Below, in pieces: positions 17,608 to 26,741 of a stretch of 64,000 bases of DNA (position 1 is its first letter; each line of letters starts with the position of its first letter). The notes below the pieces were generated by a model. It searched no databases, had not been told where the DNA came from, and saw only the letters and a program-made list of their open reading frames with translations. A program made the position numbers and the translations under genes. The DNA lies in assembly GCA_963805715.1 (NCBI GenBank), contig CAWDVK010000019.1:1-64000 (forward strand), given 5' to 3'. The DNA comes from CAWDVK01 sp963805715 (GTDB lineage Bacteria > Actinomycetota > Actinomycetes > Streptosporangiales > Streptosporangiaceae).

Positions 17608-17794
17608 TGTCTAGAGTGTTGCGTGGGGTATTGTCGGGCGATGGCGACGGCGCAGAGTCGTCGGCAGCAGGTCCGGTAAAACTGGCCGCCTGCGGGAACG
17701 TTAGAGGTGGGCCACCGCCCTTCCCGGCGGGCCCGGCTCGCATGGCAGCCGCCGCGGGCCTTCCTGCGTTTGCTGACACGGCATGGGAGTCTGT

Positions 17795-19061
17795 ATGCGC
17801 GTCCTGGTTCTTGGTGGCGACGGGTTCTGCGGCTGGCCGACGGCCTTGTACCTGTCGGACCGGGGTCATGACATCACGATCGTCGACAACCTGAGCCGGC
17901 GGAAAATCGACATCGAGCTCGAGGTGGAGTCGCTGACGCCCATCCGGCCGATCGGCGAGCGGCGCCGCGCCTGGCGCGAGGTGTCCGGACGCGACATCGA
18001 CTTCGTGAACCTCGATCTCGCGACCGATTACGACCGGCTGGCCGCGCTACTCACCGAGCGGCGGCCGGACGCGATCGTGCACTTCGCCGAGCAGCGCGCC
18101 GCGCCGTACTCCATGCGGTCCACCCCGGCCAAGCGCTACACGGTCGACAACAACGTCCGGGCCACGCACAACGTGCTCACGGCGCTGGTGGCCACTGGTG
18201 TCGACGCGGCGCTGGTGCACCTGGGCACGATGGGCGTCTACGGCTACGGCTGGTCCGGCACGGCCCCGATTCCCGAGGGCTACCTGACCGTCAAGGTGCC
18301 GACGCCCGACGGCGAGCTGGAGCGGGAGATCCTGCATCCGGCCAATCCCGGCTCGGTCTATCACCTGACCAAGACGCTCGACCAGCTCATGTTCGCGTTC
18401 TACGCATCCAACGACCAGCTGCGGATCACTGACTTGCACCAGGGGATCGTCTGGGGCACGCAGACCGACCAGAACGTCACGGGACGAGCGGCTGATCAAT
18501 CGTTTCGATTATGACGGCGATTACGGCACGGTGCTGAACCGCTTCCTCATGCAGGCGGCGATCGGGCACCCGCTCACCGTGCACGGTACCGGCGGGCAGA
18601 CGCGGGCCTTCATCAACATCAGGGACACGGTGCGGTGCATCGAGATCGCGCTGGCCAACCCCCCGGAGGCCGGCACGCGGGTGCGCGTGCTCAACCAGAT
18701 CACCGAGACGCACCGGGTGCTGGACCTGGCCAAGATGGTCGGCGACGCCATGGGCGCGGACATCGCCTACCTGCCGAACCCGCGGCGCGAGGCCGACCAG
18801 AACGAGCTGAGCGCGCGGAACGACCAGTTCCTGGCGCTGGGCCTGCAGCCGACCACCCTGTCCGAGGGCCTGCTCGCCGAGTGCCGTGACGTGGCCGCCC
18901 GCTACCGGTACCGGGTCGACCCGACCAAGATTGTTTCCCGGTCGGTCTGGCGGGCCGGCATGGAGACCGCCGAGGACCTGGTGACCGAGCTGCCGGGCGA
19001 CTCGCTGGCTGAGCTTTCCGGCCAGCCTGCCGACGACCTGGACACAGCGCCGTCCTCATGA
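17795..19061 (+). CDS. sqdB: UDP-sulfoquinovose synthase-like NAD-dependent epimerase (frameshifted)
   Basis: An extended SDR close to SqdB/SQD1, which adds sulfite to UDP-glucose to make UDP-sulfoquinovose. It has MRVLVLGGDGFCGWP, the signature EQRAAPYSM, the threonine motif HLGTMGVYG, the catalytic YHLTK (Tyr-His...Lys) and RITDLHQGIVWG. The frame breaks at about 18478-18484 and resumes as RDERLINRFDYDGDYGTVLN, then HPLTVHGTGGQTRAF to the end, all SQD1-like. The missing bases look like a CG from CGCGG. The start at 17795 has GGAG just upstream. It overlaps a methyltransferase gene by four bases. No SqdX glycosyltransferase is nearby, so the final product is unknown. Confidence 0.78.
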
Positions 19062-19879
19062 TCACGGGTAGTTCTCCGCTGGATTCGGCGCAGAGCTACC
19101 CGCGATCGCCGGGCACGCCATCCGCGGCGGCAGGGGACTTCGATTACGAGCGGCACGGCCACGGCTACGCCGCCAGGCGGAGAGCCGATCCGCGTATCGA
19201 GTCGCAGGTGCATGCGGCGCTGGGCAGCGCCGCCGCGGTGCTGAACGTCGGCGCTGGCGCCGGTTCTTATGAGCCGCGCGACCGCCAGGTCGCCGCCGTC
19301 GAGCCTTCCGCGATGATGCGCGCCCAGCGGGCCGCGGACATGGCGCCCGTGCTGTGCGCGGTCGCCGAGCGGCTGCCGTTCGGCGACGGCTCCTTCGATG
19401 CGGCGATGGCGATGGTGACCGTTCACCAGTGGCCGGACGCGAGGGCCGGGCTGGCCGAGATGCGCCGGGTCAGCCGCGGGCCGGTGGTGATCCTGACCTT
19501 TGACGGCGACGAGCTTGACCGGCTCTGGCTCGCCGATTATGTGCCGGAACTCGTCACCGCCGAGCGGCAGCGCTTTCCCGCCATCGCCGCCATCCGGGCC
19601 GCCCTGGCCGGCCGCTCGATGGTCCAGCACGTCCGAATCCCGATCGACTGCGCCGACGGCTTCGCCGAGGCCTATTACGCCCGGCCCGAGCAGTTCCTGG
19701 ACGCCGGTATCCGGCGCGCTCAGTCCGCGTGGGGCTTCGTCGATCCGGCGGATGCCAGCCGCGGCATCGAGCGGCTGCGCGGTGACCTGGAGTCCGGCCG
19801 GTGGGACGAGCGCTACGGCTTCCTGCGCACCCAGCCGGAATTCGACGGCGCGCTGCGCCTGATCGCCGCCTGGCCCTGA
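19058..19879 (+). CDS. Class I SAM-dependent methyltransferase
   Basis: 273 residues. SAM-binding motif I appears as VLNVGAGAGSYEP, followed by VAAVEPSAMM, ERLPFGDGSFDAAMAMVTVHQW and MRRVSRGPVVILTFD, the usual class I order of the UbiE/type 11 group. The ATGA overlap with the sqdB-like gene implies co-translation and perhaps modification of the same sugar or lipid product, though the substrate is not evident. The gene ends five bases from the truncated Bcr/CflA stub on the other strand. Confidence 0.82.
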   Translation: MITGSSPLDSAQSYPRSPGTPSAAAGDFDYERHGHGYAARRRADPRIESQVHAALGSAAAVLNVGAGAGSYEPRDRQVAAVEPSAMMRAQRAADMAPVLCAVAERLPFGDGSFDAAMAMVTVHQWPDARAGLAEMRRVSRGPVVILTFDGDELDRLWLADYVPELVTAERQRFPAIAAIRAALAGRSMVQHVRIPIDCADGFAEAYYARPEQFLDAGIRRAQSAWGFVDPADASRGIERLRGDLESGRWDERYGFLRTQPEFDGALRLIAAWP

Positions 19880-19883
19880 GCCC

Positions 19884-20099
19884 GAGCGCACTGAGCTGCG
19901 CCGCTGACGCGGATGCGTGCAGCCCGTGGGCCAGGGCAGGCAGCCCGGGCAGGTACATGTCAATCGACAGCGGCCCGAACGAGGCCAGCGCGCCGAGGAT
20001 GAGGGCCAGCCGGAGCTGGCCGGGTCGCTCCGGTGCCGCGGGATGCTGCGGCGTGGCCGCCGCCAGAGGATCAGGCGCACCGGGACCGGGCCCCGTCAC
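19884..20099 (-). pseudogene. Bcr/CflA-type drug-efflux MFS, 5' stub
   Basis: From a GTG at 20099, about 72 codons read as the start of a Bcr/CflA multidrug transporter: a Pro-rich leader, then ALILGALASFGPLSIDMYLP and GLPALAHGLHAS..AAQLS. Family character stops at about 19884, exactly where the opposing methyltransferase gene ends. The other eleven helices are absent. It looks like a deletion scar that fused the stub to the methyltransferase 3' end. Confidence 0.65.
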
Positions 20100-20110
20100 G
20101 GCCGGCCCGA

Positions 20111-21940
20111 TCAGGCTGCGAGGTGCCTGGCCAGGAACGCGACCGCCTTGGGCACGGCGTCCGCCCGGTTAGCCCGCTTAGCCAGCCCGTGACCCTCGTC
20201 GCCGTAGACCAGCAGCTCGCACTCCTGCGCGCGGCTGGCCAGGGCCGCGTGGATCTGCTCGGCCTCGCTCAGCGGCACCCGCGGGTCGTTCGCGCCGTGA
20301 ATGATGAACAACGGCGCCCGCACCTGGTCGATCCGGGTCAGCGGCGACGCGGCGTGCAGGAACTCGCGATCTGCGGCGAGCGTCCCGTACTCCCGCTCGC
20401 GGTACGCGCGCCGGTAGGCGGAGGTGTTCTCCAGGAACGTCACGAGCGAGGAGATGCCGACGATATCGACTCCGGCCGCCCACAGGTCCGGCTGGAAGGC
20501 CAGGCCGGCCAGCACCATGTAGCCGCCGTAGGACCCGCCCCACAGCGCTGCCCTGGCCGGGTCCACGCCCAGCTTCGGCAGGTACCGGTGGATGGCGGCC
20601 AGGTCAGCCACCGAGTCCATCCGCCGGGGGCCGTCATCCGCGCAGTACCAGCGCTTGCCGTACCCGGTCGATCCGCGGACGTTCGGCACGAGGACGGTAT
20701 GACCCGCGGCCGCCAGCGCTTGCACATACGGGTCAAAGCCCCGCTTCGCCTGTGCCTCCGGGCCGCCGTGCACGACCAGGACAGCTGAGCCCGATAGCGC
20801 GGGGTCGGCCGGCTCGGCGCTCCGGTACACCAGGCAGGGCACCAGCTCGCCGCCCGCGGCCGGGATCTGGTGCGGCTCCGGCCGGGCCGCTGGTGCCCCG
20901 CCGAGCGCGCGAGCGGAGCTGGTGAGCTGGCGCGGCGTTCCCGGCCCGGCGGGCACCACGATCACATCGCCGGGCAGTTCCGCCGCGCTGACGGACAGGG
21001 CGACGGCGCGGGAGTCGGGCGACCAGCATGGCTCGGGCAGCGGGCCGCCCGTGACGCATCCGGCGGCGGGCAGCGGCACGTCCCGCAGCCGCTGCCCGGT
21101 GGCCGCTTCATGCAGGGACAGCACGGAGGCGCCGTCGTCGTTGCGCTCCACCAGCAGGTGCCGGCCGTCCGGGGACAGCCAGCCGGCCAGGTCATGGGCC
21201 TCGTCGGTGACCAGCCAGGTCCAGCTGCCGGCGGCCAGCTCGTAGCGGGCGACGCCGGTGAATTCGCGCTCATGGCCGGAGGTGATGACCAGCCCGTCGC
21301 TGCCGGGCAGCCAGTGCAGCCGCCCGTTCATGGCCAGCTCGTCGGCCGGGGTGACCGCGGTCACCGTGCCGCCGTCCCCGGCCAGGTCCAGCAGCAGGAT
21401 CTGCCCGGAGTTGGCCAGGGCCGCCGATGGCACGCTCAGGGCGAGCCACCGGCCGTCCGGCGACACCTGCGCCTCGTCGATCGCCCGGTCACCGATGGTG
21501 ATCGTCCGCTCGCTGCCGTCGGCCAGGCTGCGGATGACCGCGTCGAAGGCGACGCCGTCGCGCCGGTTGGTCAGGTAGCAGATGCGGCCTGGCTGCACGT
21601 CGGCGAGCGTGTGGATGAACCGCGGATCGGCGACCAGCGGAACCAGGTCGGCCAGCTCGGCGGGCCGTCCGTCCGGCAGCGGCAGCCGGAGCAGGGACAG
21701 CTGCCGGCGCTCATTCCCGCCGTCGTCGTGCGAGACGATGACGGCGCGCTGGCCGGCCAGGTACCGCCCGGTGCAGGCCCCGGCCAGGCGGGTCAGCGGG
21801 ATCTGGCGGCCGTCCGGGGTGATCTCGGCGAGCTGCACCGAGCCGCTCTCGTCGGTCCCGGCCAGGATCCGGCCGTCAGCGTCGATGTCAAAGGCCCGGT
21901 AGACCGAGACGGCCAGGAGCTGCGCGAGGTCGAGTGCCAT
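20111..21940 (-). CDS. S9 family serine peptidase (acylaminoacyl/prolyl oligopeptidase type)
   Basis: A 609-residue cytoplasmic peptidase with no signal peptide. The N-terminal two thirds form a beta-propeller with WD40/TolB-like repeats (SPDGRWLAL, SPDGRHLLVE, SPDSRAVALS). The C-terminal alpha/beta hydrolase has the nucleophile motif GGSYGGYM (Ser about 467), the acid in GANDPRVPL (Asp about 550) and the histidine in DEGHGLAKR (about 583). A complete catalytic triad is therefore present. Length suits the S9C acylaminoacyl-peptidase group, cleaving short peptides. Single gene. Confidence 0.9.
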   Translation of the reverse strand: MALDLAQLLAVSVYRAFDIDADGRILAGTDESGSVQLAEITPDGRQIPLTRLAGACTGRYLAGQRAVIVSHDDGGNERRQLSLLRLPLPDGRPAELADLVPLVADPRFIHTLADVQPGRICYLTNRRDGVAFDAVIRSLADGSERTITIGDRAIDEAQVSPDGRWLALSVPSAALANSGQILLLDLAGDGGTVTAVTPADELAMNGRLHWLPGSDGLVITSGHEREFTGVARYELAAGSWTWLVTDEAHDLAGWLSPDGRHLLVERNDDGASVLSLHEAATGQRLRDVPLPAAGCVTGGPLPEPCWSPDSRAVALSVSAAELPGDVIVVPAGPGTPRQLTSSARALGGAPAARPEPHQIPAAGGELVPCLVYRSAEPADPALSGSAVLVVHGGPEAQAKRGFDPYVQALAAAGHTVLVPNVRGSTGYGKRWYCADDGPRRMDSVADLAAIHRYLPKLGVDPARAALWGGSYGGYMVLAGLAFQPDLWAAGVDIVGISSLVTFLENTSAYRRAYREREYGTLAADREFLHAASPLTRIDQVRAPLFIIHGANDPRVPLSEAEQIHAALASRAQECELLVYGDEGHGLAKRANRADAVPKAVAFLARHLAA

Positions 21941-22035
21941 ACCGGCACTGTGCCAGACCTGATCAGCATGTGCCCGGTTTGGGGGCCGGTGAGCCGCCGG
22001 CCTGATCGCGGGCCGCGGCCAGCAGGCTGCGGGCG

Positions 22036-22236
22036 CTACGGCTGGCCGCGGTCGCGCCTGCGCAGCTGCAGGCCGGTCCAGCGGACTGAGCCGGGGATGA
22101 AGGAGCCCAGCACGCCGCAGACCGCGGCGCCGAGCACGACCATCCCGGCATTGCCGCCGATCCGCTGGCCGAGCCAGCCGCCCGCCGCGGCGCAGGCCAC
22201 CAGGGCAATGGCGATCCAGATCGTGTTGCTCCGCAC
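22036..22236 (-). CDS. Small membrane protein of unknown function
   Basis: A 66-residue protein from a GTG start, with two hydrophobic segments rich in Ala and Gly (IWIAIALVACAAAGGWLG, then MVVLGAAVCGVLGSFIPG) and a basic tail ending RRRDRGQP. The frame runs open upstream, but that part is Arg/Pro-rich and overlaps the 3' end of the DUF427 gene. No homologue is recognised. Likely inner-membrane, two-helix topology. Confidence 0.45.
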   Translation of the reverse strand: MRSNTIWIAIALVACAAAGGWLGQRIGGNAGMVVLGAAVCGVLGSFIPGSVRWTGLQLRRRDRGQP

Positions 22237-22341
22237 GTCCCTATCCTGGCATCCCGCCACCCGGCCGCATGACTCCGGATGGCCAGATGGCCGGCTGGCC
22301 GCCCCTGGGGCCGCCCCGGGCCGCCGCGGGTAGGCTGGCCC

Positions 22342-22419
22342 GTGCGATACCTGACGCTGACGCACAACCTGAACGTGCCGTGGGCGGACTCGGCGACGGA
22401 TCAGCCGGCGTTTAGCTGA
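22342..22419 (+). pseudogene. Relic of a membrane dipeptidase (peptidase M19)
   Basis: A frame of 25 codons reads VRYLTLTHNLNVPWADSATD, which matches a conserved internal segment of M19 (renal-type) dipeptidases, normally followed by a Gly-Gly-Leu-Thr loop. Here the homology ends where the DUF427 gene begins on the other strand. Neither the metal-binding N-terminus nor the rest of the barrel is present. I read it as the surviving crumb of a deleted gene. Confidence 0.55.
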
Positions 22420-23167
22420 AATGCGTGTCCGGGCGGCGCTGCCGCTCGCCGTCCAGGAACACGTCGACCCTCTCGTCGTAGAAGCACGCCAGCCCGGCAA
22501 TCTTCTGGCTCTCTGGCAGCGGCGTGCGGTAGATCCAGACGATGTCAGCGTGCACGCCGTGACCGGCATCCACCGACCAGTAGCTGGCCGTGCCCTTGTA
22601 CGGGCAGTGCGACTGGGTGGCGGAAGGCCGCAGCAGGTCCATCCGGACGTCGGTCAGCGGCAGGTAGTAGCGCGGCGGCAGCCCGGTCTCGAACAGGATG
22701 CGCGGCTGGCTGGACTCGGCCACGGTGACGCCGTCGACCTCGATCCGCACGTGCCGCGAGCTGGCCAGGATGTCGACCCGGCTGTAGGGATCCCGCGGGT
22801 GGGTGTAGACGGGCTCGTCTTCCTCGAACCACTCGCTCATCGCGTCCCAGTCGATCCGCACCAGGTCTCGCAGCTCGGCGAGCGGCGACTGCGGGTACCG
22901 GATCGCTGCCCGGTCGGCGCTGGCCGTGGCGACCTTGACGGTCAGTACCTCTCCGTCGCCCCGGCTGGGTGAGTGGTCGGTCTGGCCGGCCGGGATCAGC
23001 TCGGCCCGCACATCAGCGGCCGGAACGTAATAGCTGGGGTAGTACGGGACCTCCCACACCAGGTACGGAGTCCTGGTGTCGGCGACCAGCTCGCCGTTGA
23101 GGTAGCTGCGAACGCGCTTGCGGCCCGGCTCGATCCGTACGGCGCCGCGGTGCGACTTCTCGGACAT
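22412..23167 (-). CDS. DUF427 domain protein, two copies of the domain
   Basis: 251 residues made of two consecutive DUF427 modules. Each has a strand pair around VRSYLNGELVADT / VRIEVDGVTVAES, then a Y-P-rich turn (YYPSYYVPAADV / LPPRYYLPLTDV) and a C-x-Y-K-G-type segment (HCPYKGTASYW in the second). Such proteins are cytoplasmic, widespread in actinobacteria and of unknown biochemical role. The first module lacks the CPYKG element. Single gene, divergent from ppx across about 100 bp. Confidence 0.85.
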   Translation of the reverse strand: MSEKSHRGAVRIEPGRKRVRSYLNGELVADTRTPYLVWEVPYYPSYYVPAADVRAELIPAGQTDHSPSRGDGEVLTVKVATASADRAAIRYPQSPLAELRDLVRIDWDAMSEWFEEDEPVYTHPRDPYSRVDILASSRHVRIEVDGVTVAESSQPRILFETGLPPRYYLPLTDVRMDLLRPSATQSHCPYKGTASYWSVDAGHGVHADIVWIYRTPLPESQKIAGLACFYDERVDVFLDGERQRRPDTHFS

Positions 23168-23271
23168 GAGGCCTCCCGGCAGGAGCGGTCTGGACGCAGG
23201 GTCAACTGCTCTGGCAAGCCGGGTGTTCCCGGGACCTGCGCTGGGCGCGGCGGTCCGGGTAGCGTCGGGGT

Positions 23272-24201
23272 ATGCGACTGGGCGTCCTTGATGTGGGCTC
23301 GAACACCATCCACCTGCTGATCGTGGACGCCCATCAGGGCGCGCGGCCGATGCCTGCCTTCTCGCACAAGACCGAGCTACGGCTCACTGGCCATCTGGAC
23401 AATCAGAACCGGCTGACCGACCAGGTCGCGCAGGAGCTGCGCGAATGCGTCGATGAGGCACTGCGGATCGCCGAGGACAAGGGCGCCCAGGAGATCATCG
23501 CGTTCGCGACATCCGCCGTCAGGGACGCGGCCAACGGCGATGCGATGCTGGCCTGGATCCAGGCGGAGACCCAGGTGAACATCCGGGTGCTGCCGGGACC
23601 CGACGAGGCGCGCCTGACCTTCCTGGCGGCCCGGCGCTGGTATGGGTGGTCGTCCGGGCGCCTGCTCATGTTCGACATCGGCGGCGGCTCGCTGGAGATT
23701 GCCGCCGGGCTGGACGAGGATCCGGCGGTTGCCATCTCGCTCCCGCTGGGCGCTGGCCGCCTGACCCGTGACTGGCTGCCGGATGATCCTCCGGCGCCGG
23801 AGGAGGTGCGCCGGCTCCGCAAGCACGTGCGGGCGGAGATCGCCGGGACGGCCGGAACCGTGCTGCGAGACGGCCGGCCGAACCACGCGGTGGCCACGTC
23901 GAAGACATTCCGCCAGCTGGCCAGGATCGCCGGTGCGGCGCCATCCAGCGACGGGCCGTACGTGCGGCGGATCCTGAAGCACCGTGATGTGACCGACCTT
24001 GCCGAGCGGCTCTCCCAGATGTCCGTCGCCGACAGGGTCATGCTGCCCGGAGTGTCGGGCGGGCGCGCGGGTCAGCTCGCGGCCGGCGCGATCGTGGCCG
24101 ACGCCGCGATGGACATCCTCGACCTGACCGAGCTGGAGATCTGCCCGTGGGCGCTGCGCGAGGGCGTCATCCTGCGCCGCCTGGACACGCTGCCTGACTA
24201 G
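23272..24201 (+). CDS. Ppx/GppA family phosphatase (exopolyphosphatase)
   Basis: 309 residues of the ASKHA fold. Phosphate-binding loops are clear: LDVGSNTIHLL (5-15), FATSAVRDAANG and DIGGGSLEIA. Enzymes of this type hydrolyse polyphosphate or (p)ppGpp. The protein has only the two-domain catalytic core (about 300 residues), like the actinobacterial Ppx1/Ppx2 forms, not the 500-residue enterobacterial enzyme. It is convergent with the FilP-like gene 11 bp away. Confidence 0.9.
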   Translation: MRLGVLDVGSNTIHLLIVDAHQGARPMPAFSHKTELRLTGHLDNQNRLTDQVAQELRECVDEALRIAEDKGAQEIIAFATSAVRDAANGDAMLAWIQAETQVNIRVLPGPDEARLTFLAARRWYGWSSGRLLMFDIGGGSLEIAAGLDEDPAVAISLPLGAGRLTRDWLPDDPPAPEEVRRLRKHVRAEIAGTAGTVLRDGRPNHAVATSKTFRQLARIAGAAPSSDGPYVRRILKHRDVTDLAERLSQMSVADRVMLPGVSGGRAGQLAAGAIVADAAMDILDLTELEICPWALREGVILRRLDTLPD

Positions 24202-24212
24202 GCCACCGGGTC

Positions 24213-25466
24213 TCAGTCCGGCCTGACGCGCACGTTCTCGCCGGTGTCGCCGTCACTGACACCGCGGCGGACCGCGCTCTCCCGGCCGGCCTGGTTCTCC
24301 CTGCCCGACTGCTGGCCGCTCCCCGTCCTCGCGGCAGGCGGCGCCGCAGCGTGCCGGGCGCCGTTGTGGCCGCCCGCGCTCGCCTCGCGCGCCGCCTGAC
24401 CAGGCTCGGCCCGCCTGGCAGCAGCGCCCGGCCCGGCGGGCCCGGCCGCCTCGGCAGGCGTGCTCGCGCCCCCGGCCGCTGGGCTGGCTGGTGCGGCTGG
24501 CGTGGTTTCCGGCTTCGGCGCGGCACCGGCGGGAGAATGCGGCCCGGCCGCGGCCTGCTGGTCCGCGACGGCGGGCTGAGTGCCGGCGGGCTGAGTGCCG
24601 GCGGGCTGAGTGCCGGCGCCCGATCCGTGCCGGGCATCCGCCGCGCTGCCGGGACGGCTGGCCGCTGGCTGCGCTGCCCGGCCCTCGCCTACCACGCCGG
24701 CCACAGCCCTGGCCACCTCTTCCTCCAGCGAGCCGCGCGCGGCCTCACCGGCCACCAGCGTGGTCACGACATCGCGGATCTCGGTCAGCCGCCGGATCGC
24801 CTCGGTGTGCCGGGACATGAGCAGGTTGAGCCGCCGCTCGGCACCGTCGTGGATAGCGGTAGCCCGTGCCGTCGCCTCATCAAGCTGCTGCTTAGCCTGC
24901 GCCTGCGCGGCGGCAATGGCGCTTTCCGACTGCCGCGTGGCCGCGGTGACGGTGCGCTGCGCCTCAGCGCGCGCGTCTGCCTTCGTCTTGTCGGCCTCTG
25001 CCCGGGCTGTGCTGACGGTCCGTTCCGCCTGCTCCTGCGCCGCGCTCAGCATCCGCTCGGCCTGCTCGTGCGCTTCTGACCTGGTCTTGTCGGTCTCCGC
25101 CTTGACGTCGCTGCGCAGCTTCTCGGTCTCCTGCTGCGCCTGGGCGCGCAGTTTCGCGATCTCGTCGTCCGCCCGCGCGCGCTGGGATTTCGCCTCGTCC
25201 TCGGCCAGCTTCAGGATCTGGCCGATCCGCTCGCTGATCTCCTCATGGGCGGGCTTCTCCGCGGCCGCCTGGCGGGCCGACGACAGCTCGAGCCGGAGTT
25301 GCTCGTTGTCGTCGAGCGCCCGGGACAGCCGGTCCTCGATGTCCCGCATCTGACTGCGGTTACGGGCCATGAACTCGTCAACCCGCCGGCGGCTGTATCC
25401 GCGCCGCTCTATCTCGAACAGGTCGTCCTGGCCCCGCTCAGCGCCGTAGTCCATGTGGTCGGTCAT
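24213..25466 (-). CDS. DivIVA/FilP-like coiled-coil protein
   Basis: 417 residues. A short N-terminal DivIVA-like motif (FEIERRGYSRRRVDEFM) is followed by a continuous coiled coil of about residues 40-240, rich in Ala, Glu, Gln and Arg with heptad character (EAHEQAERMLSAAQEQAERT). A disordered Pro/Ala/Gln/Thr-rich tail includes three GTQPA repeats. This matches the Streptomyces cytoskeletal or polarity proteins of the FilP (older name: cellulose-binding protein) type, cytoplasmic and possibly polar. No enzyme domain. Confidence 0.75.
   Translation of the reverse strand: MTDHMDYGAERGQDDLFEIERRGYSRRRVDEFMARNRSQMRDIEDRLSRALDDNEQLRLELSSARQAAAEKPAHEEISERIGQILKLAEDEAKSQRARADDEIAKLRAQAQQETEKLRSDVKAETDKTRSEAHEQAERMLSAAQEQAERTVSTARAEADKTKADARAEAQRTVTAATRQSESAIAAAQAQAKQQLDEATARATAIHDGAERRLNLLMSRHTEAIRRLTEIRDVVTTLVAGEAARGSLEEEVARAVAGVVGEGRAAQPAASRPGSAADARHGSGAGTQPAGTQPAGTQPAVADQQAAAGPHSPAGAAPKPETTPAAPASPAAGGASTPAEAAGPAGPGAAARRAEPGQAAREASAGGHNGARHAAAPPAARTGSGQQSGRENQAGRESAVRRGVSDGDTGENVRVRPD
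24570..24614. repeat. 15-bp tandem repeat in the FilP-like gene
   Basis: GGCGGGCTGAGTGCC is repeated exactly at 24570, 24585 and 24600. On the minus strand it encodes GTQPA three times in the disordered tail. Confidence 0.9.
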
Positions 25467-25824
25467 GGTGTCACCCGTCAGGCAGATCAGGCAGACTCCC
25501 GGGTGTCGTCGCTAGCGCCAGGTCAACGGCCCGTCACGGCCCACGGTCTGCAGTTTGCGTCGCTGCGCCCGGTGCGGGGCGGTCCCCGGCCGGCTCAATG
25601 TTCCATACCGCGCACGACTCTTGTCCCAAAGTACCTCGGCCGCAACCGAAACGGTGTTTTGTCTTGATTCCGGGAAGCTGCCTGAGCAGCAGCACGCGGC
25701 GGGCCGCGCCTCGGATAGCCGCGCCGCCGGGCTGGCTGGCACAATCGGCTGACGCCGCCGCGGCCGGGCGGGCTCCGCCGCCAGCCGCCGGCGGCGAAAG
25801 GCCGCGCTGCCGACGGAGGCTGCC
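25467..25824. other. Divergent intergenic region
   Basis: Separates the FilP-like gene (minus) from the gamma-carbonic-anhydrase gene (plus). No gene is evident. The segment 25595-25675 is clearly less GC-rich than its surroundings (CAAAGTACCTC, AAACGGTGTTTTGTCTTGATT) and is the likely place for promoters. I cannot assign -35/-10 boxes with confidence. Confidence 0.5.
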
Positions 25825-26382
25825 ATGACGCGCATGACCGGCATGATCGGATCGCTCGGCGATGGCGCCACGCCCGAGGTGCACCCGGAGGCCTGGATCG
25901 CTCCCGGTGCCGTGGTGGTCGGGAACGTCACCATCGGCCCGGCGGCCAGCATCTGGTACGGATCGGTGCTGCGCGCCGACGACGACCGGATCGAGGTGGG
26001 GCCGCAGTGCAATATCCAGGATCTCTGCTGCCTGCACGTTGACGCGGGGGAGCCGGCCGTGCTGGAGGAACGAGCCAGCCTGGGGCACCGGGCCACGGTG
26101 CATGGTGCGCATATCGGCGCGGGCGCCCTGATCGGGATCGGCGCGATCGTCCTCGGCGGCGCACGGATCGGCGCGGGCTCGCTGATCGCGGCCGGCGCCG
26201 TCGTGCGCCCCGGCATGCAGGTTCCGGCGGGCGTGCTGGTCGCCGGCGTACCGGGCCGGATCGTGCGGGAGCTCACCGATGACGACCGTGCAGGTTTCGC
26301 GCAGACCGCGGTGCGGTATGCCCGGCGGGCCGCCCTGCACCGCGAGGCGACGTGGGGTGATGCTGGCGCCGGGCCGGGCTGA
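25825..26382 (+). CDS. Gamma-class carbonic anhydrase-like protein (left-handed beta-helix)
   Basis: 185 residues of hexapeptide repeats (IAPGAV, VVGNVTIG, IGAGALIGIGAIV, IGAGSLIAAGAVV), the left-handed beta-helix of the gamma-CA/LbH family. The three zinc ligands fit His71 (CLHVD), His88 and His93 (GHRATVHGAH), with the family's five-residue spacing between the last two. Arg50 and Asp52 (LRADDD) also match. It probably acts as a trimer in the cytoplasm, interconverting CO2 and bicarbonate, though many relatives are inactive. The start has near in-frame ATG alternatives at 25834 and 25843. Confidence 0.85.
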   Translation: MTRMTGMIGSLGDGATPEVHPEAWIAPGAVVVGNVTIGPAASIWYGSVLRADDDRIEVGPQCNIQDLCCLHVDAGEPAVLEERASLGHRATVHGAHIGAGALIGIGAIVLGGARIGAGSLIAAGAVVRPGMQVPAGVLVAGVPGRIVRELTDDDRAGFAQTAVRYARRAALHREATWGDAGAGPG

Positions 26383-26560
26383 CGGGATTGGCGCGCCTAT
26401 AACGCTCCTAAACGGACATCACCTAGCCCGCCTGGGCAGGTGAATCGAGCCAGGGCCGGCAGGAAATGGTTCTCATGGGTCATGGGCAGGCGCCATTTCG
26501 CGTCGTAACCTGGCATCACCGCCTTAGTTGACCCGGCCGCTCGTGATGGAGGTGCGCGCA

Positions 26561-26734
26561 GTGCGTGACGGCCTCGACCTCCGAGTCCACGACCGGGTAG
26601 CCCTGGATGAGATAGATCTCTACGCAGAGGTGCTCAGCGCCGTCGCCGCGAGCGACCGGGCGCTCACTGTCGCCGAGCTGGACGCCGTCCTCGGGCTGCT
26701 GCCGGCTGCGGCTGCATCCGTCGCAGTCGGCTGA
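26561..26734 (+). CDS. Small acidic protein of unknown function
   Basis: A 57-residue protein: VRDGLDLRVHDRVALDEIDLY, then a helix EVLSAVAASDRALT and VAELDAVLGLL. I chose the GTG at 26561 because GGAGG (26548-26552) sits eight bases before it; the ATG at 26546 and TTG at 26528 lack such a site. It is acidic, leucine- and alanine-rich and helical, with no domain I recognise. It stops 7 bp from the convergent mshD gene. Confidence 0.55.
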   Translation: MRDGLDLRVHDRVALDEIDLYAEVLSAVAASDRALTVAELDAVLGLLPAAAASVAVG

Positions 26735-26741
26735 CCTAGCC

